A DNA stretch of 64,000 nt from Nocardia sp. BMG51109 (lineage in GTDB: Bacteria; Actinomycetota; Actinomycetes; Mycobacteriales; Mycobacteriaceae), in NCBI RefSeq assembly GCF_000526215.1, contig NZ_JAFQ01000004.1, forward strand, positions 2,666,001-2,730,000. Reading direction: 5' to 3'. The position numbers and the translations under genes were made by a program. Shown here one piece after another: positions 56,420-63,807 of this stretch (position 1 is the stretch's first letter; the number at the start of each line of letters is the position of its first letter). The notes under the pieces were generated by a model that saw nothing but the letters and a program-made list of their open reading frames with translations, had not been told where the DNA came from and did no database searches.

Positions 56420-57331
56420 ATGGCCGAGACCGTGAGTGTCCCCGTCAACACTGCCGCCCAGCAGCTGATGACGGAGGCCCGGCAGTTGTGCGAGTCGGCG
56501 CTGCGGGACGCTGTCGAGTCCTTGCCGCGGTCGCTGCGCGACATGGCGCGCTACCACTTCGGCTGGTGCGACCGGACCGGTGTCCCGATCCGGGCGGGGT
56601 GGGGCAAGGGGCTGCGGTCCGCGCTGGTTTTCGCCGCAGCGGCTGGCTGCGGTGCGGACCCGATGGTCGCGGTGCCCGTCGCGGTGGCGGTCGAGCTGCT
56701 GCACAACTTCACGCTGATCCACGACGACGCCATCGACGGCGACCGGACGCGCCGTGGTCGCGCAACAATTTGGTGTGTCTGGGGTGTTTCGCACGCGATC
56801 TGCCTGGGAGACGCCCTTCACGCTCTGGCCGTCCGGGTCTTGGCAGATGCCCTGCCGGATGCGATGGCCAGCCGTGCAGTGGGGCTGCTCGAGTCCGGGG
56901 CGCTCGAGGTCTGCGGGGGACAGTGCGCCGACTCCCAAACCATCGCTGCGTTCGACGAATTCGGCCGCCAGCTCGGGCTAGCGTTTCAGATCTCCGACGA
57001 CGTCCTCGGCATCTGGGGAGATCCGGCCGTAACCGGCAAACCCGTTGGTACCGACCTGCTCCGGCGTAAACGATCGTTCCCTGTGGTGGCTGCGTTGGCA
57101 TCGGGCACACCTGCCTCGCAGGAACTATCCAGTCTGTACTGCGCTGACCAACCGATCACCGAAGCCGGAGCGGCTCGCATCACAGCGCTGATGGAGGCCA
57201 CAGGGTCTAGATCGTGGGCGCTGCAGTACGCCGAGCAGCGAGTTTCCGCAGCGATTGCGGCACTGCCGGACCAAATGACGACCGAAGATTTGACTACCTT
57301 GGCCGGACTCATCGCGATCAGAGAATCGTAG
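56420..57331 (+). CDS. Polyprenyl synthetase (isoprenyl diphosphate synthase) with internal deletion
   Basis: 304 residues from ATG 56420, preceded by GGGGAGGAG. First aspartate-rich motif HDDAID (D102, D103, D106) followed by RRGRATIW. Second motif FQISDDVLGIWGD (D193, D194), then GKPVGTDLLRRKRSFPVVAA. The spacing between the two motifs is 91 residues; known members have roughly 135-140. The missing part is the stretch after GQCAD that normally carries the conserved Lys-Thr and helices G-H. Intact members make farnesyl, geranylgeranyl or longer diphosphates. It is first in the terpenoid cluster, 183 bp before the P450. Confidence 0.82.
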   Translation: MAETVSVPVNTAAQQLMTEARQLCESALRDAVESLPRSLRDMARYHFGWCDRTGVPIRAGWGKGLRSALVFAAAAGCGADPMVAVPVAVAVELLHNFTLIHDDAIDGDRTRRGRATIWCVWGVSHAICLGDALHALAVRVLADALPDAMASRAVGLLESGALEVCGGQCADSQTIAAFDEFGRQLGLAFQISDDVLGIWGDPAVTGKPVGTDLLRRKRSFPVVAALASGTPASQELSSLYCADQPITEAGAARITALMEATGSRSWALQYAEQRVSAAIAALPDQMTTEDLTTLAGLIAIRES

Positions 57332-57514
57332 CGCGACCCACCCATGAGAGCCGCGGAACGCACCAGCGGCCAACGAGGACACGGCCATGGCAAAACAACC
57401 GGCGGAAACCCGCAACTCATTCCAGCACAAGCCAATACAAGAGCGGTGGGGGCACCTTTTCTGCTGGGCATCCGCAGTGGGTGCTCCGTTTCAACCCGAC
57501 GTACTGGAGTTGTC

Positions 57515-58867
57515 ATGACCTCTGCAACAACTACAGTGCCGACAGCCCCGGGACGATTGCCGCTGTTCGGGCATGTCGCCCGGCTGGCCCGGCATCCGCT
57601 GGCCTTCTTGGCCGACGTCCGAGCGCGTGGGGAGATCGTCAAGATCTTCCTCGGCACGCGCCCGGTTTTCGTGGTGAGTTCACCGGCGTTGATCCGCACG
57701 ATCCTGCTGGCGGAAAGCAACAAGTTCGACAAGGGCACCCTGATGGACAAGACTCGCCCTTACCTCGGGAACGGCCTTCCGAACTCCTGCGGCGCATTCC
57801 ACCTGCAGCAGCGGCGCCTGCTGCAACCGGCCTTTCACCGCGACCGAATCCGCGGTCACCTCGAAACCATGCGGACGCGGGCCGAACACCGTACTGCCAA
57901 CTGGCGTGGCGGGCAACAGATTCCGTTCTGCCAGGAGATGCACGACCTGACATTCGACATCGTGACACGCACGATGTTCTCGACCAGTCTGGGACCGACA
58001 CGCAGCAGTGAGTTCCAGCAGGCTCTCCCGGTGGCGATCAACGGGTCGGCTGCACGGGCGCTGGCGCCGGCAAGCTTCTGGGAAAAGCTGCCACTGCCGA
58101 GCAACCGCCGTTTCGATGCAGCCGTCGCAGCCGTCCACCGGATCGTCGACGAAGTGATCGGCTCGTATCACGCCGAAGGGGTCGACCACGGTGACCTGCT
58201 CTCGACGCTGCTGGGTCCACTCGGACCCGACGCAGACAGTCGAATGCCCGACCAGCACGTGCACGACGAGGTCATCTCCATCATCATGGCCGGGACCGAA
58301 ACCGCCGCCACCACCTTGTCGTGGTTGTTCTATGAACTGGCCTTACAACCCGAAGTCGAGCAACGGCTCGCGACGGAACTGCAGGCAGTACTGCACGGTC
58401 GGCCGATCGAATTCGACGACATCCACGCCCTGGAATACACCAATTGCATCCTGACCGAAACGCTACGGCTACACACCCCGAATTGGGTGTTGATGCGGCG
58501 AGCCATCGAACCGGTCGATGTAGGCGGCATAAGACTGGAACGCGGATCGGAGGTGCTGTTCAGCCTCACCACATTGCATCGTGATCCCGAAATATACCGC
58601 GACCCAATGCATTTCTCTCCCAACCGCTGGCTGCCTGAACAGGCCGACGCGCTTCCGCGCGGCGCATTCATTCCATTCGGGCTCGGAAACCGCAAATGCA
58701 TCGGCGACTCCTTCGCCTTGACGGTCATGACCGTCGTCGTAGCCGCCATCGCAACACAGTGGCAGATGTCCCTGGCGCCAGGTTGCCGAGTCCGCGAGAC
58801 CGCCGGCGCCACCGTGCAACCGACCGGACTCGTTCTCCGCGCCGATAACAGAGACCAATCGCTATGA
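57515..58867 (+). CDS. Cytochrome P450 of the terpenoid cluster
   Basis: 450 residues from ATG 57515, with GGAG 7 nt upstream. I-helix oxygen-activation motif AGTETAATT (259-267, Glu262-Thr263 in place of the common Asp-Thr), ExxR ETLR (315-318) and heme loop PFGLGNRKCIGDSFA with Cys395. The N-terminus TAPGRLPLFGHVARLARHP and the general layout resemble terpene hydroxylases such as pentalenene oxygenase. It probably oxidises the product of the adjacent terpene synthase. Redox partners are not encoded here; FprA and a ferredoxin elsewhere could serve. Confidence 0.9.
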   Translation: MTSATTTVPTAPGRLPLFGHVARLARHPLAFLADVRARGEIVKIFLGTRPVFVVSSPALIRTILLAESNKFDKGTLMDKTRPYLGNGLPNSCGAFHLQQRRLLQPAFHRDRIRGHLETMRTRAEHRTANWRGGQQIPFCQEMHDLTFDIVTRTMFSTSLGPTRSSEFQQALPVAINGSAARALAPASFWEKLPLPSNRRFDAAVAAVHRIVDEVIGSYHAEGVDHGDLLSTLLGPLGPDADSRMPDQHVHDEVISIIMAGTETAATTLSWLFYELALQPEVEQRLATELQAVLHGRPIEFDDIHALEYTNCILTETLRLHTPNWVLMRRAIEPVDVGGIRLERGSEVLFSLTTLHRDPEIYRDPMHFSPNRWLPEQADALPRGAFIPFGLGNRKCIGDSFALTVMTVVVAAIATQWQMSLAPGCRVRETAGATVQPTGLVLRADNRDQSL

Positions 58868-58975
58868 GCAGCACAGTATTTACAGCACTCGGCAACGATC
58901 TTACCGCTCACAAGTGCCCAATAGTCCCGGCAAAGTGAGCGGTCTGCGATCGGACTTTTCGACGAGGACCACATC

Positions 58976-60076
58976 ATGACACCGCCGACCGACCCGGTGA
59001 CGGCCGAGTACCCCCGGATCTATTGCCCGATACCGTCCGCTGTACACCCCGAAGCGAGAAGGATCGAACAACGAACGGTCGACTGGATGCGAAAGCGCAA
59101 GTTCTACAGCAACGAGTCAACCCGTCGCAAGCTGGAACAGGCCAATGTCGGCGGCCTGGTGGCGAGGCTGTTTCCCTACGGCACCACCGCGGCGCTCGAG
59201 GCAATCTCCCGACTACACTGCTGGGGTTTCGCATTCGACGACGAGATCGAGCAGGTCGCGACGCACCAGCTGATCACGGTGGCCGACCAGCACTTCGGGT
59301 TGGTACGGATGCTCGACGCACCATCATCGGATGCAATGGACGGCCCGCACGCCTCGGCTTTTCAGGAGATCTGTCAAACATTCCGGAACCTTGCCACACC
59401 CGCAGTGTTCGGGCGCTGGGCCGATCTCTATCGCGGATTCACACTCGGAGCGGTCTGGGCATCCATTTACCGGCAGGCAGGTGCGGTGCCGAGCATGAAC
59501 ACGCTGACCACGATAAGACAATTGGACTCCGGGGCTCTTGCCTACGGCATCGGCCTGATCGAACTGGCCGGCGGCTTCGAGCTCACCTCCGCACAATTGG
59601 CCCGGCCGGCCGTGCGTACGTTGACCGACATCACCGCGGCGATCTTGGCCTGGGACAATGACATCTACTCGTACCGCACAGAGGTACAGAACAGCATCGA
59701 CCATATCAACCTGGTAACCGCCATCAGCAGTCATGAGGCGTGCAGCCCGCAGCAGGCGTTGACCAAAGCACTCCACATGCGCAACCAGGCGATGCGCCAG
59801 TACCTGCACCATCGCGGCGCACTTGCCGCCGAGGACAACCTTTCTCACTACCTGCGGGGCCTCGACCACCAGCTCCGCGGAAACCTCGATTGGGGACTTG
59901 CAAGCCGCCGCTACGACACCGCGAACCGCCACCAGTTGTCGACAACTCTCGACACGATCGACGAAGTCGGAGCAAAAAGCATCACGCCGCCCTGTCTCCC
60001 CACCATCCAATGGTGGTGGGGAGCTGAGAAACGCACACCGCGACTGCACCCCTCCAACGAACCGACTCTCGACTGA
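58976..60076 (+). CDS. Class I terpene synthase
   Basis: 366 residues from ATG 58976, with GAGGA upstream. Metal-binding motif FAFDDEIEQ (D88, D89, E92), NSE triad NDIYSYRTE (N228, S232, E236), an upstream arginine in TIRQLDSGALAYG that fits the diphosphate sensor, and the C-terminal RY pair in SRRYDT. All catalytic elements are therefore present. It should cyclise farnesyl or geranylgeranyl diphosphate; the product cannot be predicted from sequence by eye. The C-terminal 30 residues (WWWGAEKRTPRLHPS) are an extension. Last gene of the three-gene cluster. Confidence 0.9.
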   Translation: MTPPTDPVTAEYPRIYCPIPSAVHPEARRIEQRTVDWMRKRKFYSNESTRRKLEQANVGGLVARLFPYGTTAALEAISRLHCWGFAFDDEIEQVATHQLITVADQHFGLVRMLDAPSSDAMDGPHASAFQEICQTFRNLATPAVFGRWADLYRGFTLGAVWASIYRQAGAVPSMNTLTTIRQLDSGALAYGIGLIELAGGFELTSAQLARPAVRTLTDITAAILAWDNDIYSYRTEVQNSIDHINLVTAISSHEACSPQQALTKALHMRNQAMRQYLHHRGALAAEDNLSHYLRGLDHQLRGNLDWGLASRRYDTANRHQLSTTLDTIDEVGAKSITPPCLPTIQWWWGAEKRTPRLHPSNEPTLD

Positions 60077-60288
60077 TCAACTTGTAGCGCTCGAACATCC
60101 GCTCATCGGCATGTGCGAGCGTTCAAAGGTCGTGCCACCAACCATTCTGGACGGCAGACCAACGCCCGCGCAGCGGCATGAGCGTGCATCCGTCGCTGGA
60201 GGACGCGCGGGAGGGACAACTGCCTCCGCACCAGTCGGCCGTCCAGGGAATCTGCCCGTGGGACTTCTCATCCCACGCCAACTTCGAT

Positions 60289-60320
60289 ACAGTTTGTTCC
60301 ATAACTTTGGAACAAACTGT
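60289..60320. promoter_or_regulatory. Perfect TetR operator
   Basis: ACAGTTTGTTCC (60289-60300), 8-bp spacer, GGAACAAACTGT (60309-60320). The 12-bp arms match without error. The site ends 16 bp before the TetR start codon, so it covers the promoter and implies autorepression. Confidence 0.8.
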
Positions 60321-60336
60321 CGCATAAGGGGGTGTT

Positions 60337-60930
60337 GTGCGACCACCAGATCCGCGAACGGTGCGCAGTCGTGATAACGCGCTGGCATCGGCCCGGGAAC
60401 TGTTGATCGAGCAGGGATTGGCCGGACTGACCCATGGTGCTGTCGCCGCACGTAGCGGTATCAGCCGGGCCACGCTGTACCGGCTATGGCCCGAGCCGCC
60501 TGATCTGGTGCGCGCCACGGTCGTCTTGCACATCATGTCGGCGCAGTCGCCGCCGACCGGTGACCTGCGCGCAGATTTACTGACCGCACTCGCGGCGACC
60601 CGCGCGATGCTGCACGAACCCGCCACTGAGCAGGGAATGCGGGTGATGATCGAACGAGCCGGTGTCGACCCGAAATTCGCGGAGGTCAAGGAGGCGCTGT
60701 ATCGGTCTGGCACCCGGGTTGTACGCGAGATTCTGGCTGCCGCCATCGCGCGCGCCGAGCTGCCCGCGGAGCTGGATATCGATGTCGTCGTCGATCAGCT
60801 CCACGGCCCGCTGTTCTTCCGGCGACTGGTCGCCAACCAACCCTTCGAACTCGATTACGTGCGCGCCGTCATCGATGACTTCCTGCGCTGCCAATCCGCG
60901 AAAACCATACGCCAGCAAGGAATCTTGTAA
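60337..60930 (+). CDS. TetR-family repressor
   Basis: 197 residues from GTG 60337, preceded by AAGGGGG. The helix-turn-helix covers about 12-57 (SARELLIEQGLAGLTHGAVA, ARSGISRATLYRLWPEPPDL). C-terminal ligand-binding domain of the TetR_C type (EQGMRVMIERAGVDPKF, DVVVDQLHGPLFFRRLV). The perfect operator directly upstream implies autoregulation, together with the membrane protein that follows 2 bp after its stop. Confidence 0.9.
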   Translation: MRPPDPRTVRSRDNALASARELLIEQGLAGLTHGAVAARSGISRATLYRLWPEPPDLVRATVVLHIMSAQSPPTGDLRADLLTALAATRAMLHEPATEQGMRVMIERAGVDPKFAEVKEALYRSGTRVVREILAAAIARAELPAELDIDVVVDQLHGPLFFRRLVANQPFELDYVRAVIDDFLRCQSAKTIRQQGIL

Positions 60931-60932
60931 AC

Positions 60933-61412
60933 ATGATGACCTCGACAACCAGGTCCTTCTCCGCTCCGCGCCTTCTTGCCGTACTCGTCACGATCATCAC
61001 CGCGGTCGGTGCGGTGCTCGCAGACCTGGTCATCCCGGCGAGCGCCGTCCAGCACCTACGTAACGACGCGTGGCCGCCGCACGCGAAATTCCATGACGCC
61101 CAGTACATCGTCATGACTGTTCTGCTCAGTGCGGTCGCACTGACACTGCTACTTCAGCGAGGGAACCCAACTCGCTCTCGAATGTGGGCGGCCTGCGCGA
61201 TCCTGGCCACGCCATGGCTGGGTCTGCTGGGCGCCACGCTGTTCCCCGGCACGGCGGTGCACGACCCCGAGTTCGACAACGGGTCGATCCTCGGCCTACA
61301 CCCCCAGGTTTTCATGGCCGTGATCCTGCTGACACTGCTCGTTGTTGCCGCCGCCATCACTGCCCGACCCGAAGCCGGCACGGAATCGTCAGCACCATCG
61401 CGAAGTCGCTGA
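60933..61412 (+). CDS. Four-helix membrane protein cotranscribed with TetR (DUF6640-like)
   Basis: 159 residues from ATG 60933 (or 60936). Four hydrophobic segments (about 12-35, 58-75, 85-103, 122-141). The external loop after the first helix carries HLRNDAWPPHAKFHDAQ, a W-P-P-H-A-K-F-H signature that I associate with DUF6640-type proteins; biochemical function unknown. Because the TetR gene ends 2 bp earlier, expression should follow that repressor's ligand. Confidence 0.7.
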   Translation: MMTSTTRSFSAPRLLAVLVTIITAVGAVLADLVIPASAVQHLRNDAWPPHAKFHDAQYIVMTVLLSAVALTLLLQRGNPTRSRMWAACAILATPWLGLLGATLFPGTAVHDPEFDNGSILGLHPQVFMAVILLTLLVVAAAITARPEAGTESSAPSRSR

Positions 61413-61523
61413 AATCGGCATGTGCGGACGTGCGAGCACTTCGCGCGGCAGGCGCGGCGACCGGCCAGCGAACCCGGCCGGCGCACAGCTCATTTGGGCT
61501 TGACGGTCTATAGGACCATCGCG

Positions 61524-62057
61524 CTAGAGTTCGAACTGCGCGATACCGTTTTCGATGGTGTCGGTGAGCCACGCCATGAATCCGGCGTAGTCGACGTCGG
61601 TGGCGACCCGCATCAATCGGCCGCGCCTGTCCCGGTAGATACGTGCATCGGGCTCGATGCGTACCCGCACTTCATCGAATCGGACGAACGGCAGGCCGAG
61701 GGTCGCGGACAGGAGCAACGGGTCGTGCATCTTGCTCGCCGGTTTCCGGTCACACCATCGTTCCAGGCTGACGGCTATCCATCGGGCCCAGTGCGGCACA
61801 TCGGGTTTCGACATCAGCCGGAACAGATCCGAGTCCGGTGTGATTGCCAGCCGATCGTCGTTCGTCCAGTCCGACAACAACAATCGCGGTGCGAGCGCGG
61901 TACGCAAGGCGAGCCCGGCCGCTACCTGATCGAGTCGCAAATTGTGTGATGCCCTGCGCAAATCTCGGTACTCGTCGAGCCATCCACCTTGTTGCCACAC
62001 CTCGATCAGCTCCGAACGGTGCGGCTCGACGGTGAAAACGTGGGCGAGGTTCGACAT
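61524..62057 (-). CDS. Nucleoside hydrolase-like protein, C-terminal part
   Basis: 177 residues. Carries the second half of an IU-nucleoside hydrolase: MSNLAHVFTVEPHRSELIEV continues the conserved G-P-x-S-N-L-A segment, and HDPLLLSATLGLPFVRFDEV has the HDP metal/ribose motif. Its ATG overlaps the stop of the N-terminal half (TGATG). Adding one G before the junction would restore a single frame (VGMGLMSNLAHV). Either a frameshift inactivated the enzyme or two subunits are made by coupled translation. Confidence 0.65.
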   Translation of the reverse strand: MSNLAHVFTVEPHRSELIEVWQQGGWLDEYRDLRRASHNLRLDQVAAGLALRTALAPRLLLSDWTNDDRLAITPDSDLFRLMSKPDVPHWARWIAVSLERWCDRKPASKMHDPLLLSATLGLPFVRFDEVRVRIEPDARIYRDRRGRLMRVATDVDYAGFMAWLTDTIENGIAQFEL

Positions 62058-62395
62058 CAGACCATACCGACCCAGTCGACTCCGCTGCCGGTGTCACACA
62101 CGCGGGCGACCATCCCGGCCACATCGGTCGGCTGTGCGGGTGTGTCGGCAATGTAGTCGTCGACCAGGAATCTCTCGGCACTGTCGGCAAGGCCGCGGCC
62201 GGCGACGACGGGAACGTCGGTGCGGCCGAACGAATCCAGGAATCGGCGGGTAGCCCCTGCGCGCCGCCCGCCGGTTTCATCCGATGTGACGATCGATAGT
62301 GGGAGCACGGTGAGTGCGGCGATTGCGACCGCGATCACGTCGTCGGCGTCGAACCATATGTCAGTGTCGATGATCACCGACCGTGGTGTTCTCAT
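62057..62395 (-). CDS. Nucleoside hydrolase-like protein, N-terminal part
   Basis: 112 residues from ATG 62395, with AAAGGTGG upstream. Begins RTPRSVIIDTDIWFDADDVI; DTDxxxDxDD is the calcium and ribose-binding motif of inosine-uridine nucleoside hydrolases. The frame stops after VDWVGMV, exactly where the conserved GPxSNLA should follow; that segment opens the next frame. Whole enzymes hydrolyse N-glycosidic bonds of ribonucleosides. The two pieces total 289 residues, close to the usual 300-315. Confidence 0.65.
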   Translation of the reverse strand: MRTPRSVIIDTDIWFDADDVIAVAIAALTVLPLSIVTSDETGGRRAGATRRFLDSFGRTDVPVVAGRGLADSAERFLVDDYIADTPAQPTDVAGMVARVCDTGSGVDWVGMV

Positions 62396-62557
62396 TCCGC
62401 CCCCACCTTTCTCCTGGTCTTGCATCCGTCACGGACAGCATTGTCCGCGTGTTCTTTTCGGCCTATTGCTGCGTAAGTGCAGAACTGGGGATCGGTGTGC
62501 CGCCATGCCCCATCGAGTTCCGGCTGATACCACGAGGTGTTCGAGGAGTCGGGCCGG

Positions 62558-63187
62558 TTACGCGGTTGCGGTGGCCGGGCCGGGCATCGTGTCGTCGCCC
62601 AGTTGTTCGGCAACGAAGTTGGCGGCCAGGGTCAGCGCTGCGTCGTGTCCGTCGGCGGTGAGAGGCAGCCACGGCAGGGCCAGCTCGCCCAGCACGGCTC
62701 CGACGTGGTGGTCGGCGAGGGTGCGGAATTGGTGGTTGCCGTCGCGGGTTTTGTTGGTGCCCAACGGGATGTCGGGGTCGAGCTGGGTGCGGAAGATCAG
62801 GTGGTAGCGGTCGCTGTGGGCGCGAGCGAGGGTGTCCAGATAGGCCCACCCGTCGGGGTCGGTCGTTTCGCCGCGATAGTCGAGGGCGGCCCGGTAGTAG
62901 CCCAGTGCGTCGGGGACGGCGCGGTCGACGAGTACGACGTCGCCGTGTAGCCATGCCTCGAGTTCGTTGCTGATGCCCCTGGTCATGATCCACAGCGTGG
63001 AGGTCCAGGTGTGGTTCCACAGGATCGGCATCCCCATCCGCTGGGCTTGTTCGCCCAGGTCCGCGACGGTGGCGACCTGGAGACCGGTCCGGCGTAGTTC
63101 GTGGGCCAGCCGGGCGAGGAAGGTGCTCTTGCCGGTGGAATGGGTGCCGACCACCGCGATGGTGACCGGTTGCTCATCGGTGTTCAC
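62558..63187 (-). CDS. P-loop NTPase, NadR/AAA_28-like nucleoside or nucleotide kinase
   Basis: 209 residues from GTG 63187; AAGGAGG lies 6 nt upstream and the GTG overlaps the exonuclease stop (GTGA). Walker A VVGTHSTGKSTFL near the N-terminus, Walker B-like VVLVDRAVPDALGYY, and a lid region HLIFRTQLDPDIPLGTNKTR. This is the fold of NadR ribosylnicotinamide kinase and related small-molecule kinases (AAA_28). Substrate unknown. It belongs to an operon with a DEDDh exonuclease and an unidentified gene cut by the window end. Confidence 0.78.
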   Translation of the reverse strand: MNTDEQPVTIAVVGTHSTGKSTFLARLAHELRRTGLQVATVADLGEQAQRMGMPILWNHTWTSTLWIMTRGISNELEAWLHGDVVLVDRAVPDALGYYRAALDYRGETTDPDGWAYLDTLARAHSDRYHLIFRTQLDPDIPLGTNKTRDGNHQFRTLADHHVGAVLGELALPWLPLTADGHDAALTLAANFVAEQLGDDTMPGPATATA

Positions 63188-63807
63188 CACAAGCCTCCTT
63201 CGGGTTCGGGTGCGGGCAGGAAGTCGGGCAGACCGGCCGCCGCGACCAGGGCGGGCCAGTCCAGTTCGCCGTCGGTGATCAGCGCGCACAGCAGCTGCCA
63301 CGCCGCCCAGCTGTCGTACCCGGCACGGTGGTAGCCCTGCCCGGCAACAGGGGTGGTGTCGAGTCGGCCGCGTTCGATGAGCTTGTCCAGGGCGTAGGAG
63401 TCCAGGCCCGGCCACACCTGTTTCGCCAGCCGCAACGTGTCCAGGATCAGCGGCGGATTCCAGTCGGGCAGATGCGCGGTGAGGACCTTCCGCTCGACGG
63501 TTGCGTTGTGGGCCACCAGCACCCGCCCGCACAGTGCTTCGTCGATCTCGTCGGCCACCTCGTGCCACCGTGGGCAGTCGGCGAGGTCGGTGTTGCTGAT
63601 TCCGTGTACCTTGCGGGTCACGATCGGCGTGACCGGTTGCTGTGGCTGGATCAGCCACGACCGCAACGCATCCGGCGTGACCGGCCCGTCGACCAGCAGC
63701 ACCGCGATTTCGATGATCTCGGGCGGGTTCTGCCCGTTGCCCTCTACATCGGCCACGGCCAGCTGCCGCGCGTGCAGGGCGGCCGGGAACGGAATCGGGT
63801 TCGTCAT
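63184..63807 (-). CDS. DEDDh 3'-5' exonuclease (DnaQ-like)
   Basis: 207 residues from ATG 63807; GAGGGAG lies upstream. Exo I AVADVEGNGQNPPEIIEIAV (D20, E22), Exo II VAHNATVERKVL preceded by ILDTLRL, and Exo III YHRAGYDSWAAW with the histidine and aspartate, so all four acidic residues and the histidine are present. It removes 3' nucleotides from DNA or RNA. Its ATG overlaps the stop of the upstream gene and its stop overlaps the NTPase start, so the three are translationally coupled. Confidence 0.85.
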   Translation of the reverse strand: MTNPIPFPAALHARQLAVADVEGNGQNPPEIIEIAVLLVDGPVTPDALRSWLIQPQQPVTPIVTRKVHGISNTDLADCPRWHEVADEIDEALCGRVLVAHNATVERKVLTAHLPDWNPPLILDTLRLAKQVWPGLDSYALDKLIERGRLDTTPVAGQGYHRAGYDSWAAWQLLCALITDGELDWPALVAAAGLPDFLPAPEPEGGLW

